This document shows, in pieces, positions 1 through 8,093 of a stretch of 64,000 nucleotides of DNA. Numbering within the stretch: position 1 is the stretch's first letter; every line of letters begins with the position of its first letter. The notes under the pieces are model-generated. The model did not search any database, was not told the origin of the DNA, and was given only the letters and a program-made list of their open reading frames with translations. This DNA is from Candidatus Woesearchaeota archaeon (GTDB taxonomy: Archaea; Nanobdellota; Nanobdellia; Woesearchaeales; GCA-023898365). Where the stretch lies: assembly GCA_023898365.1 (NCBI GenBank), contig CP060219.1:310001-374000 (forward strand), in the 5' to 3' direction. The position numbers were made by a program, and so were the translations under genes.

Positions 1-1
1 A

Positions 2-1846
2 ACGCTCGATTCGTATGTAGTGGATGTTGAAGATGGTGATGTGGCAATACTTTGGGAAGTAACTGGCGAAGAAGAACTCATCACTGACATAACATCACGA
101 GTTGCAACCATTTCAGCACCTGTTGATTGGATTGGAGAAGAAACACTCACGTTTACCGCAACAGACAGCGAAGGAGAACAAGCAAGTGATAGCGCGACGT
201 TCACTGTTCTTCCTGCAGACTTCCTTTCAGTGCGGAGCATTTCTCCAGCTGATGGAAACATAACCAACAATCCTCTGTTCACATTCTCCGCTCAAGGATC
301 CTCGATCATCGTGAATTGTTCATTATTCATTAACAACGAAGTTGCAGAAGTAGTCATGGTGAATGCATTGCAAACAACACAAACCATCCCGCTCGAGCTT
401 GATGATGATGTGTACTCCTGGCACGTTGCGTGTGTTGATGAAGAAGAAAGAACAAACACGAGTGAAACAAGATCAATAACTGTCGATATTACTCCACCAA
501 CTTTTCCTGCAGGTCGCATCAGTCAAAGCGTGTTAGATATTAATCAAGAAGAAACGTTCAGTCTTACCCTCGCAGACGCGCAATCAGTCAGTATGACATT
601 GACAAACCCATCAAACACGCAAGAAGTTCTTGATGTGGAGCAAGTAGGAAATTCATTTACTTCATCATACACGCCTCTAATAGGTGGAAGATATTATCTT
701 ACAATTACTGCAACAGATCTTGTCGGAAACACCGCTCAAAAAACAGAACAGATTATTGTTGCGCAAATTATTGAACAACTCATTAACGCATCTGCAAATC
801 AGACTGTAAACATTAACGAGCAAGAATTTGCAGGCATCAATTTAACATTTAATCAAAGCGTGATTAATGGAAGTATAAATTTTACGTATGCAAACATTTC
901 ACTTCGAGAAAATATTTCAGGAGTTACCTCGTTTGTACGTGTTGATGCATCCCCTTCAATCGCAGCAGCACTCTCATACGGAGAATTGATTTTCACCTAT
1001 AGTGACGCAGTTCTTCAATCACTCGCACTACCTGAAGCCAGTTTACGCATCCAATACTTTAACGAATCAAATAATTCTTGGGTCGAACTCACCGAAGAAA
1101 TTGATTTTGTCCATAGCATTGTTCACGATCAAGACAACAATCGTTTCACCATCAACCTTTCTCACTTTAGCGATTACGCCTTGCAAGGACAAACAACTAT
1201 CTGCGCAAACAACGCACATATCAGCGCTCCTTGCGAATTTAATAGCGTCGTGTACACCACAGGATACATTTGTTCAAATGCGTGGCAAGCGAGTGCGTGT
1301 AGCAGCTCAGGAGGAAACGATCCTGGAGGATCCTCAGGAGGAACCCCTAGCGGAGGATTTGGAGGCACTCCCCCAACTGAAGAAGACGAACCTGCCACGC
1401 CAGCACCACCTTCTGTGCCAACAAGCCCTGCCAGTGATCCAACGCAAAATCTTCCTTCACAAAACGAAGAAGAACCTCCTCACACGCCACAAGAACCGCA
1501 AACAGGAGGATTGATTCCTGACTTGCAACAACCGGCTCAAAAGAACGTGAAATGGGTTATAACAGGATTTGTCATATTACTTGTTATTATTGTCATCTTG
1601 CACACAACAGCAGGTGTTCGCAAACAAAAAAGCGAAGAAAAAAAGAAACAAAAAGACCAAAAAGCAAAAGAAGAACATCACGCATTTTGGAAAAATCATC
1701 ACGAAGATAAACACGACCTTGAAGTTCGCCATTACATTAAAGGAGAAAAAGTTCAAGGAAAAACTAAGACAGACATCATCGCAGATCTTACCAGTCACGG
1801 CTGGGAAAAAGAAGATGCGCAAGATGCAGTCAATAAATTCTGGTAA
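2..1846 (+). CDS. C-terminal part of a large surface-anchored protein (5' truncated by window)
   Basis: The frame is open from the first full codon, so this is the end of a longer gene; the GTG at 20 is not a convincing start. The visible protein has several beta-rich, Ig/cadherin-like stretches with many N-x-S/T sites, then a Gly/Ser/Pro/Glu-rich linker (about 1310-1500). One hydrophobic segment follows (about 1553-1610, core WVITGFVILLVIIVILH), then a very basic cytoplasmic tail ending in a short helical domain with the motif YIKGEKVQGKTKTDI. This is an extracellular adhesion-like protein held by a single C-terminal membrane helix. The family and its ligand are not recognised. The gene ends a few bases before the 3' end of the convergent SRP RNA. 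Confidence 0.8.
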   Translation, partial: TLDSYVVDVEDGDVAILWEVTGEEELITDITSRVATISAPVDWIGEETLTFTATDSEGEQASDSATFTVLPADFLSVRSISPADGNITNNPLFTFSAQGSSIIVNCSLFINNEVAEVVMVNALQTTQTIPLELDDDVYSWHVACVDEEERTNTSETRSITVDITPPTFPAGRISQSVLDINQEETFSLTLADAQSVSMTLTNPSNTQEVLDVEQVGNSFTSSYTPLIGGRYYLTITATDLVGNTAQKTEQIIVAQIIEQLINASANQTVNINEQEFAGINLTFNQSVINGSINFTYANISLRENISGVTSFVRVDASPSIAAALSYGELIFTYSDAVLQSLALPEASLRIQYFNESNNSWVELTEEIDFVHSIVHDQDNNRFTINLSHFSDYALQGQTTICANNAHISAPCEFNSVVYTTGYICSNAWQASACSSSGGNDPGGSSGGTPSGGFGGTPPTEEDEPATPAPPSVPTSPASDPTQNLPSQNEEEPPHTPQEPQTGGLIPDLQQPAQKNVKWVITGFVILLVIIVILHTTAGVRKQKSEEKKKQKDQKAKEEHHAFWKNHHEDKHDLEVRHYIKGEKVQGKTKTDIIADLTSHGWEKEDAQDAVNKFW

Positions 1847-1854
1847 GAAAAAAA

Positions 1855-2130
1855 GCGTGCACGCCAAGAGGTGGATCAAACATAGCGCTCCGCAGGAGCC
1901 CCAAACGCGCCTCCTCTCTGCAACCCTTCAAACGCCCACCTTATCACTTATGGCTGCTCGGTTCCCCGCCTGACCAGGTTCGTGAAAAGACAGACCAAGA
2001 AGGACAGAGGATCGACGGCAACGCTTAGGCTGCGTTTCACCGTGTAAGACCGCCCTCTTGGCTTCGACCCCGCCATAAAGCCCGTTGACGGTAACAGGGA
2101 AGGGCTAACGCCCCGGTCTAGCACAACACC
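1855..2130 (-). ncRNA. ffs: Archaeal 7S signal recognition particle RNA
   Basis: Read on the minus strand, the region begins with the archaeal SRP 5' domain (GUGCUAGACCGGGGCGUUAG, then a CCGUCAACGGGC hairpin). Its middle holds the helix 8 / SRP54-binding signature: GGUCAGGCGGGGAACCGAGC followed by AGCC (about 1950-1977). The length of about 275-280 nt fits archaeal 7S RNA. The RNA would act with SRP19 and SRP54 in co-translational targeting to the Sec translocon; Sec61-beta is encoded at 7922. A TATA box (CTTTATAAAG) at 2148-2157 predicts a 5' end near 2127-2131. A run of seven T (minus strand) at 1848-1854 gives the terminator. End points are good to within about 5-10 nt. Confidence 0.9.
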
Positions 2131-2146
2131 AGGTAACAAATAGAAC

Positions 2147-2163
2147 TTTATAAAGATGGTGAT
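2147..2163 (+). repeat. Left copy of a 17-bp direct repeat flanking the 2.2-6.8 kb cassette
   Basis: TTTATAAAGATGGTGAT is identical to 6761-6777 in the same orientation. The two copies are 4.6 kb apart and bracket the AT-rich radical SAM / NDK-like / NUDIX / UGM-like / glycosyltransferase cassette. Part of the match is a TATA box, so coincidence cannot be excluded. Confidence 0.5.
2148..2157 (-). promoter_or_regulatory. TATA box of the SRP RNA gene
   Basis: The palindromic CTTTATAAAG sits about 25 nt upstream of the predicted SRP RNA 5' end. It lies inside the 17-bp sequence that recurs at 6761-6777 on the other side of the sugar cassette. Confidence 0.6.
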
Positions 2164-2271
2164 AGGGTAGTTAAGTAATAATTAAATAACTAATGTTTAT
2201 AGATAGCAATATTGGAAAATATTCGAGAATAATAAAGAAATCATTTTAAAGAAGCCTCCGAATCTTCATTT

Positions 2272-3456
2272 ATGAAGATATTCAGACCTGAATTTTTTGG
2301 AGGAGTGCTCTATGACTCTCAAACTCTAAGATTTAGACTAGTACAAGAGCTAAATGAAGAGCCAGATGTGGTGTTACCTCCACCTTCAAAGGTCATCAGG
2401 AAAGACATTCTCTCAGCTCCTGTAAGAGCATATTTTGAACTTACGAGAAGGTGTAACCTGGCCTGCAAACATTGCTTCGTCTCATCCTCGCCGAAAGCGC
2501 CAATTGGCGAGAGCACTTCAAATTTGATTCGCATTATTGATGATCTTGCTGATAATCGAGTTATTGACGTTCGGTTTACCGGAGGAGAGCTGACAACAAG
2601 ACCTGATTGGTTTGAGGTGTTAAAACATGCAAAAAATAGAGGCCTGCAAATATCTGTAAATACGAATGGAATATATCTCAATTTGAAAGATGTAATGGCT
2701 AAACTCACTGATTTGAAAGTGAATCAAGTGACAATCAGCATTGATGGTGCCGAAATAAATCATGATTTTATGAGAGGTAAAGGATCTTTTCGAAAAGCAA
2801 TCACCTCCCTCATTGCATTGAGCAAAATAGGAATTCCAGTAAGGACAAATACTGTGCTCACTAGAAGAAATGCTAAAGATGTTCCTCAAATACTAGAAAC
2901 AGTTCATCCTTACGTATTAGAAGCAAATTTCTTCCATATGAGACCTGTAGGCAGAGGGGTAAATCAAAATCATCTAAGTTTGAGCTATGAAGAACACTAC
3001 CATTCAGCCAAGGAAACATTAGCTTTAAGAAAAAAATATCCTAAACTTAGCATAATGCATTTTGAACAATCATATAGGGAGAGATCAGTTTCAAAAAAAG
3101 ATACTTCAAAATTGGATGATAACTTTTCTCATGGAAATACAACAATTAATATCGACTGCTTTGGAGGGGTTTGGCCTAACGGATATAATACCTATCAAGA
3201 TAATAGACAACTACTAGGCAATTTGGTTACTGAACGATTAAGTGACATTTGGAATTTTAGCGAAAAATTAGATGGGCTCAGAGCCTGGTACAAAGCAATT
3301 TTCAGCAGATGTCAACGCTGTCCTGAGTATCTTTCTCAATGTCCTGGATTAAGTCCTGAAATGCGAATTGCGGAGATTAATCAAAATGTCAACAATAATT
3401 TCTGTATCAATACTGACGAACCCGTTCCTAAACTGTACGGTAATTTTGTAAAATGA
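2272..3456 (+). CDS. Radical SAM/SPASM enzyme
   Basis: A 394-residue radical SAM protein. The [4Fe-4S]/SAM motif is CNLACKHC (C61, C65, C68), preceded by FELTRRC; the SAM-contacting GGE is at 104-106. A C-terminal SPASM-like auxiliary-cluster region has C296, C347, C350 and C357. The N-terminal 45 residues (FRPEFFGGVLYD) resemble the PqqD/recognition-type lead-in of peptide-modifying radical SAM enzymes. Such enzymes usually modify peptides or proteins, sometimes sugars or cofactors; the substrate here is unknown and no clear precursor peptide is adjacent. A TATA-like TTTTAAAG at about 2245 places transcription start at the ATG. The stop overlaps the NDK-like start (ATGA), so the two are probably translationally coupled. 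Confidence 0.85.
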   Translation: MKIFRPEFFGGVLYDSQTLRFRLVQELNEEPDVVLPPPSKVIRKDILSAPVRAYFELTRRCNLACKHCFVSSSPKAPIGESTSNLIRIIDDLADNRVIDVRFTGGELTTRPDWFEVLKHAKNRGLQISVNTNGIYLNLKDVMAKLTDLKVNQVTISIDGAEINHDFMRGKGSFRKAITSLIALSKIGIPVRTNTVLTRRNAKDVPQILETVHPYVLEANFFHMRPVGRGVNQNHLSLSYEEHYHSAKETLALRKKYPKLSIMHFEQSYRERSVSKKDTSKLDDNFSHGNTTINIDCFGGVWPNGYNTYQDNRQLLGNLVTERLSDIWNFSEKLDGLRAWYKAIFSRCQRCPEYLSQCPGLSPEMRIAEINQNVNNNFCINTDEPVPKLYGNFVK

Positions 3457-3875
3457 CCACTTTTTTTTTACTAAAACCTGACGGATACGAAAGAAAGGAT
3501 GAAATAATTGGAAAGTTTTTTTCTAAAACAGGGTTGGTGAGTTGCATTGACTTTGAAATGGATCGTGGTCTATTTGATAGTATATATGCCAACTCAGTTC
3601 CCCCAGAAAAAATGGATGGAATCTTTGAATATTTGACCTCAGGACTGTGCACATTTGGAGAATCCTATAACTCAATTGAGGAACTTCTTTCACTAACTGG
3701 AAGACATAGCATGCCAGAGCTGTGCGCTCAAGGAACAATTAGGAGAGAGTTTGGTAAAGGAGTGGTTATGTCTTCACAAGGAATTGAAATCATTAGAAAT
3801 GCAATTCACAGACCAAAAACACTAATTCAAAACAGTGTTCAATCAAAGTTAATTAGAGAAAACTTACGTCTTTAA
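3453..3875 (+). CDS. Divergent nucleoside diphosphate kinase-like protein
   Basis: A 140-residue protein with the NDK landmarks: FLLKPDG at the N terminus (K8), GTIRREFG at 94-101 (canonical GTIRGDFG), and RNAIH at 115-119, where H119 matches the catalytic phospho-histidine. The Gly-Ser-Asp that normally follows the histidine is Arg-Pro-Lys, and about nine extra residues lie between the GTIR motif and the histidine. The middle region is poorly conserved. It could be a phosphotransferase with a changed substrate or a nucleotide-binding partner of the radical SAM enzyme, whose stop codon overlaps its start by 4 bp. It is unlikely to be the cell's housekeeping NDK. Its end overlaps the convergent NUDIX gene by 12 bp. 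Confidence 0.7.
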   Translation: MTTFFLLKPDGYERKDEIIGKFFSKTGLVSCIDFEMDRGLFDSIYANSVPPEKMDGIFEYLTSGLCTFGESYNSIEELLSLTGRHSMPELCAQGTIRREFGKGVVMSSQGIEIIRNAIHRPKTLIQNSVQSKLIRENLRL

Positions 3876-4322
3876 CAGCGCATGAAGCTTTCTCAGGGCC
3901 GTCTTGTTATCTTCCCACTTTAGCAACTCAAGAGCTTGTTCATATTCAACCCATTTGAATTCTTCGTGTTCAACGTAAATATTCTTTGTGAGGTCTACTT
4001 CCACATCAAGACCTATCTCCACCCCAAACACATACTCAGTGATTGGAGGCATTTCCTCTTTAGTTAAATAATGAGAACTCATCGTAAATGCATGAACACC
4101 TTCAATAACTTCTAGCACGTCTGATTTTTCAATTCCTGCTTCTTCCTTTATTTCTCTAAAAACTGCATCCATTAACGAGTCATCCTCTTTCTCAACACCA
4201 CCACAAGGAGGCTGCCAAAAATCTCCCTTGGAAGGAATTCTCTTCAATAATAGATAACTTACTTCAGTTCCAACCCTTTTAAAAACAATACACTCAACTT
4301 GCTTTGTCCTCATAGCAATCAT
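3864..4322 (-). CDS. NUDIX hydrolase
   Basis: A 152-residue protein of normal NUDIX size. The NUDIX box runs from about residue 42 to 64, with REIKEEAGI closing the consensus G-x5-E-x7-REUxEExGU; the first Glu of the consensus is Asp. WQPPCGGVEK before the box resembles dATP/dihydroneopterin-triphosphate pyrophosphatases (NudB-like). It would hydrolyse a nucleoside diphosphate linked to X; the substrate cannot be read from sequence. The start could be Met1 or Met4. It points the same way as the UGM-like and glycosyltransferase genes, 62 bp downstream of them. It may act on a nucleotide sugar from this cassette, which is inference only. Confidence 0.85.
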   Translation of the reverse strand: MIAMRTKQVECIVFKRVGTEVSYLLLKRIPSKGDFWQPPCGGVEKEDDSLMDAVFREIKEEAGIEKSDVLEVIEGVHAFTMSSHYLTKEEMPPITEYVFGVEIGLDVEVDLTKNIYVEHEEFKWVEYEQALELLKWEDNKTALRKLHALLKT

Positions 4323-4384
4323 TTCTATTATGCCATTAAAAAAGTTTTTGATATTCTGACTAGCAAGACCTTAGACAGCAATCA

Positions 4385-5632
4385 TCAAATTTCTTCGCTT
4401 AGTTTTTTAGCTGAGAGAATGTTGTCCTCGATAGAGCAATATTTCCACTCAGCATATCTTCCTAACAAAAATATATTTTTTTCTTTTAACTGATTCTTTA
4501 GCATTTTGAGTTTGTAATAATTCTCTTTTTTTAAATGAACATAAGCAGGGTTTAGCACAACATGATTCTTCGCTATCAGTTTATGATCGGTAATAATATT
4601 TAATTGTTTGAGCTGCTTAATAGTCTCAGATAAAAACTCGTCAGTATTTATGTTCGCATACTCCTTTAATCCAATCTCAACATATAAACTCATTCTTCTC
4701 TCATTGCGAATGTTGTTGTAAAAACCAACTCTATAAAAGATATTTTTCTTTGACGGAACGTATATCCAATGTAACGTATGATTCGACGGCTTATCGAAAC
4801 CTAAGTTAAAAACTAGAACTTTATTGCAAGCAAGATTGAGTTTATTCTTTGAATAATTAGCTGGCATCAAATCCAAAAATTGTTTCAGATCAAGAGTATT
4901 TACAAGAAATTCATATTTAATCTCTCGAATATTAGTTGTTGCAGTTTTATTCGAAGGATCAATTTTTACTACAGTTTCTTTTAAACTAACTTGCTCAGAC
5001 AGAATATTTTTTGAAAGAACAGATATGAGATCCTGAATTCCGTTTTTAAAAGAGAATAAGGTGTCATTGTAAAACTTCTTTTTTCTGAATGAAAAGAAAT
5101 TTCCCAACAAATATAAAAAAGAAGTGTTAGGGAAAAAACGCCCCATTGCAGAAACATCTAATGAGTTCAAATCACAAGCATATAATTTTTCATTGTAAGG
5201 AATTAAAAACTTGTTGCATATGCCCGAACCATACTTGTTCAAAATCATATCTTTAAAGCTTTTTATTTTTCTTCTTTTTTTTCGCACATATGAAAGCAAA
5301 CAATCAACAGTTTCACTAAGTGGCAACTGATGAATGTTATTTTGAAAAGGAAAATCTATCATCTTGTTATAATACAATATTTTTGATTTTCTTTGAGTTG
5401 AGAAAAATTTCCCTCTCGTTAGTTCTAGAATATACTGTTCCATTTCTTTGTTCCTGAAATGGAGGAAATGTCCTGAACAATCCCAAACAAAACCTTTGAG
5501 TTTGAAAGAACGACAATGACCTCCAAGAACATTGTTTTTTTCAAGTAGTAAGAAATCTTGAGAATTTACAAAGTGACCAAAAGAAACTCCCGAAATTCCT
5601 CCGCCTAAGATTAGATATTTTACCTTCTTCAT
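4385..5632 (-). CDS. FAD-dependent oxidoreductase of the UDP-galactopyranose mutase / amine oxidase superfamily
   Basis: A 415-residue flavoprotein. The N terminus has the dinucleotide-binding fold (LGGGISGVSFG, then LLLEKNNVLGGHC, residues about 8-42). The following segment (GFVWDCSGHFLHF), IDFPFQNN, and PYNEKLYACDLNSLDVS match the layout of UGM-like/protoporphyrinogen-oxidase-like proteins (COG1232 type). UDP-galactopyranose mutase converts UDP-Galp to UDP-Galf. The 4-bp overlap with a galactofuranosyltransferase-like gene supports a UGM role, but classical Glf motifs are not all visible. Base composition is markedly AT-rich compared with the flanks, suggesting transfer. Confidence 0.7.
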   Translation of the reverse strand: MKKVKYLILGGGISGVSFGHFVNSQDFLLLEKNNVLGGHCRSFKLKGFVWDCSGHFLHFRNKEMEQYILELTRGKFFSTQRKSKILYYNKMIDFPFQNNIHQLPLSETVDCLLSYVRKKRRKIKSFKDMILNKYGSGICNKFLIPYNEKLYACDLNSLDVSAMGRFFPNTSFLYLLGNFFSFRKKKFYNDTLFSFKNGIQDLISVLSKNILSEQVSLKETVVKIDPSNKTATTNIREIKYEFLVNTLDLKQFLDLMPANYSKNKLNLACNKVLVFNLGFDKPSNHTLHWIYVPSKKNIFYRVGFYNNIRNERRMSLYVEIGLKEYANINTDEFLSETIKQLKQLNIITDHKLIAKNHVVLNPAYVHLKKENYYKLKMLKNQLKEKNIFLLGRYAEWKYCSIEDNILSAKKLSEEI

Positions 5633-6672
5633 TCTAAAACCTTTTTGATGGCTTCTTTCAAGTGATGTCCGTTCCTAACTTTGATTTGCATCCTTCTTAA
5701 AGTCTCAAAATCTACTGCACCTAATAAATCATCCAAACGTCCAATGTGACTCAAGTCATCAATTGAAAATCCTATACTGTGATCAGAAACAAAGTCGCCA
5801 ATATACGTGTCACGTGGAGCAACAATAGGTAGTCCCGCAGCCAAATATGCGGAAGCCTTATGCGGTGCAATAAGTCGATAGTATGTTCTTTGATTTTCAT
5901 TTAACTCATCCCATATAATTCCAGCTAAATATCGATGTGCAAGAAAGCTAGGAAGTAAGTCTGGATGAACTGAGCCCATATACCTAATTAATGAAGACTT
6001 AAGCTGCGGAAAGTCAAAATCAGGCCCATATAAGTCCAATCCTCTTCTAAGAGTATCAAACGATTCGGAAAGTCTCCGCACGAGCGACCGCTTATTCCTC
6101 CCCAAATATCCTGCAAATACGAAGTCATTGGTTTCTGCAGGATTTGCAAAAGGAACAGCATTTGAACACAAGTAATCAAAAAGAACTATACTGACCACGT
6201 TGCGCAAGCCAAATTCTGATTCTAAATATGCGCTCATCGGAGAACTATGACAAATCACCGCATCTACTGAAGAAAATAGAAATCTTTCAAACGCCTCTAT
6301 TCTCGCAATCAAACCAGACGAAACTACTTTATCAAACATTGTTGCTTGCAAATGTTTAATGTCATGCAAAATAAGTACTGTTTTTGTTGATGCAACCATT
6401 ATCTGCTCCGCAACCTTATAAGGCGTGGAAAAATCCTCATCTGTAATATTAAACCAGGGTTTTAAAGGATATTGAACGAAGCTAACAACATCACCAGATC
6501 CATATGCAACTCTTAGTTGGGAGTTAATATTTCTCGGATTTGAAACGGGCATAACTGATATGCCAATATCACGCATTATCCGTAAAGAATCTAATCTCGC
6601 CTTAGGAGCAGAATAGTTTGCTTCTACCTGTTCAAACCATAAAGTGGTGGCTAACAAACCTTCTTTTGCCAT
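5629..6672 (-). CDS. Glycosyltransferase related to beta-1,6-galactofuranosyltransferases
   Basis: A 347-residue glycosyltransferase. Its motif series fits WbbI-type galactofuranosyltransferases: HDIKHL (103-108), a DAVICHSSPMSAYL segment (137-150), FDYLC, FVFAGYLGRNK, LAGIIWDE, and the donor-site region APHKASAYLAAGLPIVAP (269-286). It would transfer a sugar, plausibly galactofuranose, to a surface glycan on the cytoplasmic face of the membrane; no membrane segment is present. The ATG at 6672 follows a TATA box (about 6696-6705) by roughly 25 nt, a leaderless start. It overlaps the downstream UGM-like gene by 4 bp. Acceptor and donor are inferred from similarity and context. Confidence 0.75.
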   Translation of the reverse strand: MAKEGLLATTLWFEQVEANYSAPKARLDSLRIMRDIGISVMPVSNPRNINSQLRVAYGSGDVVSFVQYPLKPWFNITDEDFSTPYKVAEQIMVASTKTVLILHDIKHLQATMFDKVVSSGLIARIEAFERFLFSSVDAVICHSSPMSAYLESEFGLRNVVSIVLFDYLCSNAVPFANPAETNDFVFAGYLGRNKRSLVRRLSESFDTLRRGLDLYGPDFDFPQLKSSLIRYMGSVHPDLLPSFLAHRYLAGIIWDELNENQRTYYRLIAPHKASAYLAAGLPIVAPRDTYIGDFVSDHSIGFSIDDLSHIGRLDDLLGAVDFETLRRMQIKVRNGHHLKEAIKKVLE

Positions 6673-6760
6673 TTCAAAAAAGAAGCAAATTCAATTTATA
6701 AATGATTTTCTTAAAATACCGGAAACATCTTGGCGAGAAGAAAACTCGAAAATAAAGTTG

Positions 6761-6777
6761 TTTATAAAGATGGTGAT
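6761..6777 (+). repeat. Right copy of the 17-bp direct repeat
   Basis: Identical to 2147-2163. It lies just outside the glycosyltransferase promoter. The copy no longer precedes an RNA gene, which would fit duplication of the SRP RNA promoter region when the cassette arrived. Confidence 0.5.
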
Positions 6778-6845
6778 GGAAGCAGTAAGAAATCATCTCT
6801 TGGTGAAGATACCTTTTTATAGTGTACTTCATTCCCTGTTCTTCA

Positions 6846-7286
6846 ATGGATCAAACAGATACAGTCGAACGATCAGCGGAAACTGTTGTGAAAGGACTTG
6901 CATTGCTTCTTCGAGATGCGGCAACAACGTGCAAGAGAGAACCTCCTGTTAAAGAAGAAGTTGATGCAGCATTTCTTCGCGCATCAGCATATATTCATCA
7001 ACCTCCTTTTAGCGCATTGTATACTGCTTTTGGCAAACTTTCAGGCATGGTAGTTCCTGGAAACGATACACTGCCTGAAGATGGCTCGTTAATTATACAT
7101 TATTTGGCATTTCAGCAAGCATATAACAAAGCAGCAAAAATGGTTCTTGAAGGCAGATCTACAAATGAAGAGTTCGTTTTTGCTTTAGCTAGCCTTGCAA
7201 GTGCCGCGCACATGCTCGAACTGGGTTCAGAAGTTATCAATACCACCTATGGAAAACGATCTTCAAAACCAAGAAGAGAAGATTAA
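6846..7286 (+). CDS. Small helical protein of unknown function
   Basis: A 146-residue, mostly helical, Ala/Leu-rich soluble protein. No family is recognised. The start is set at the ATG at 6846 (MDQTDTVERS) because a TATA-like TTTTTATAG at about 6811-6819 predicts transcription beginning a few bases before it; the upstream ATG at 6822 would lie before the transcript. There is no signal peptide or membrane segment. It converges on the lipoprotein gene, overlapping its stop by 4 bp. Confidence 0.6.
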   Translation: MDQTDTVERSAETVVKGLALLLRDAATTCKREPPVKEEVDAAFLRASAYIHQPPFSALYTAFGKLSGMVVPGNDTLPEDGSLIIHYLAFQQAYNKAAKMVLEGRSTNEEFVFALASLASAAHMLELGSEVINTTYGKRSSKPRRED

Positions 7287-7837
7287 GTATTCACACAATT
7301 TCCATTCTCGCAGCGATATCCCATGCCGTATTCGTTAATGCAACTTACAGTCACGGGAGGAAAGCATTGATTATTTGTCAAATCACAGCGATACGTGGTT
7401 TTACTCAATGGTCCTTGACATTTGCTGCGCACGCCGCCACCACAATCAGCATCTGAATAACAAGAAACACCGTTGAGGCGAACGCATTGTCCCATCCAGT
7501 CTCCAAATCCTTCTTGACACACACACGTGCCGTCACGAGCTATTCTGTTTGGCATGTTTCTGCAGAACTCTTCAATGTCAAGGGAGTTTGTTACTGTCAA
7601 ATCATTCGCATCCGAAGAAGATCCTGCTCCGCTCGAAGAAGAACTCGATGAGGAAGAAGAGGCGCCAACTGAACTTCCTGACGTTGACGATGAAGAGCTT
7701 GATGAAGATCCTGAAGAAGAACTGTGATACCCTGGAATCCAACCAAACATGTCGTCAAAGATTACACCAGTAATGTCGCCACAACCTGTAAGAAAGAAGC
7801 CAGAAACCAACAGGACCAGTACAAGGAACAGTTTCAT
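7283..7837 (-). CDS. Serine-rich lipoprotein with Cys-rich C-terminal region
   Basis: A 184-residue secreted protein. The signal peptide ends in a lipobox (LTGC, Cys19). A low-complexity Ser/Gly tract follows (residues about 38-75, built from TCN/AGY codon runs), and then a C-terminal region with about ten cysteines in EGF-like spacing (CVCQEGFGDWMGQCV, CYSDADCGGG). It is probably lipid-anchored outside the cell, with the Ser tract as a flexible, possibly glycosylated stalk. A TATA box at about 7855-7864 puts the transcript start at the ATG. The Ser tract makes long reverse-strand acidic ORFs, which are artefacts. Confidence 0.75.
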   Translation of the reverse strand: MKLFLVLVLLVSGFFLTGCGDITGVIFDDMFGWIPGYHSSSSGSSSSSSSSTSGSSVGASSSSSSSSSSGAGSSSDANDLTVTNSLDIEEFCRNMPNRIARDGTCVCQEGFGDWMGQCVRLNGVSCYSDADCGGGVRSKCQGPLSKTTYRCDLTNNQCFPPVTVSCINEYGMGYRCENGNCVNT

Positions 7838-7921
7838 AGCATATGATGGACATATCTTATATAAATGCTTTTTGAAAAGTACAAAATAACATTTATAAAC
7901 CTCTCTTGCTTTCCCCCTGGC

Positions 7922-8080
7922 ATGGCAAAAGACAATCGGATTAGGCTTCCTTCATCAACTGCAGGAATCACTTCATTCTACAATGATGTTAAGACGAACT
8001 TTGAGATTTCTCCTTGGACAGTTATTGTCATCATCGGCATCATTGCAGTGTTAGAAATTATTTTACAAATCGCGTTCTAA
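7922..8080 (+). CDS. secG: Preprotein translocase subunit Sec61-beta
   Basis: 52 residues: a basic/polar N terminus with the archaeal Sec61-beta pattern (LPSSTAGITSFYNDV), then one transmembrane helix (about 31-50). It is the small non-essential subunit of the SecYEG/Sec61 channel. The ATG at 7922 is chosen over an upstream in-frame ATG because the TATA box (ATTTATAAAC, about 7890-7899) predicts a leaderless start there and because MAKDN is the typical N terminus. The NAC gene follows after 13 bp and is probably co-transcribed, so targeting and nascent-chain genes sit together. Confidence 0.9.
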   Translation: MAKDNRIRLPSSTAGITSFYNDVKTNFEISPWTVIVIIGIIAVLEIILQIAF

Positions 8081-8093
8081 AGAGGTGAACAAG

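Noticed and set aside
1002..1514. 170-codon plus-strand ORF within the first gene
   Set aside because: Out-of-frame shadow of the surface protein; no start signals and no domain.
1577..1879. Hydrophobic 100-codon ORF on the minus strand
   Set aside because: It is the antisense of the Lys-rich tail of the surface protein (AAA/AAG read as TTT/CTT).
1948..2139. 63-codon minus-strand ORF inside the SRP RNA region
   Set aside because: The sequence is explained by SRP RNA structure and helix 8 signature.
2192..2248. 18-codon ORF upstream of the radical SAM gene as a possible precursor peptide
   Set aside because: No Shine-Dalgarno, no Cys or other typical modified core, and it lies before the best TATA box of the radical SAM gene.
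7527..7727. ORF encoding an acidic Glu/Asp-rich protein opposite the lipoprotein gene
   Set aside because: It is the reverse complement of the serine-codon tract of the lipoprotein; no promoter or Shine-Dalgarno, and the opposite strand has a lipobox and TATA box.
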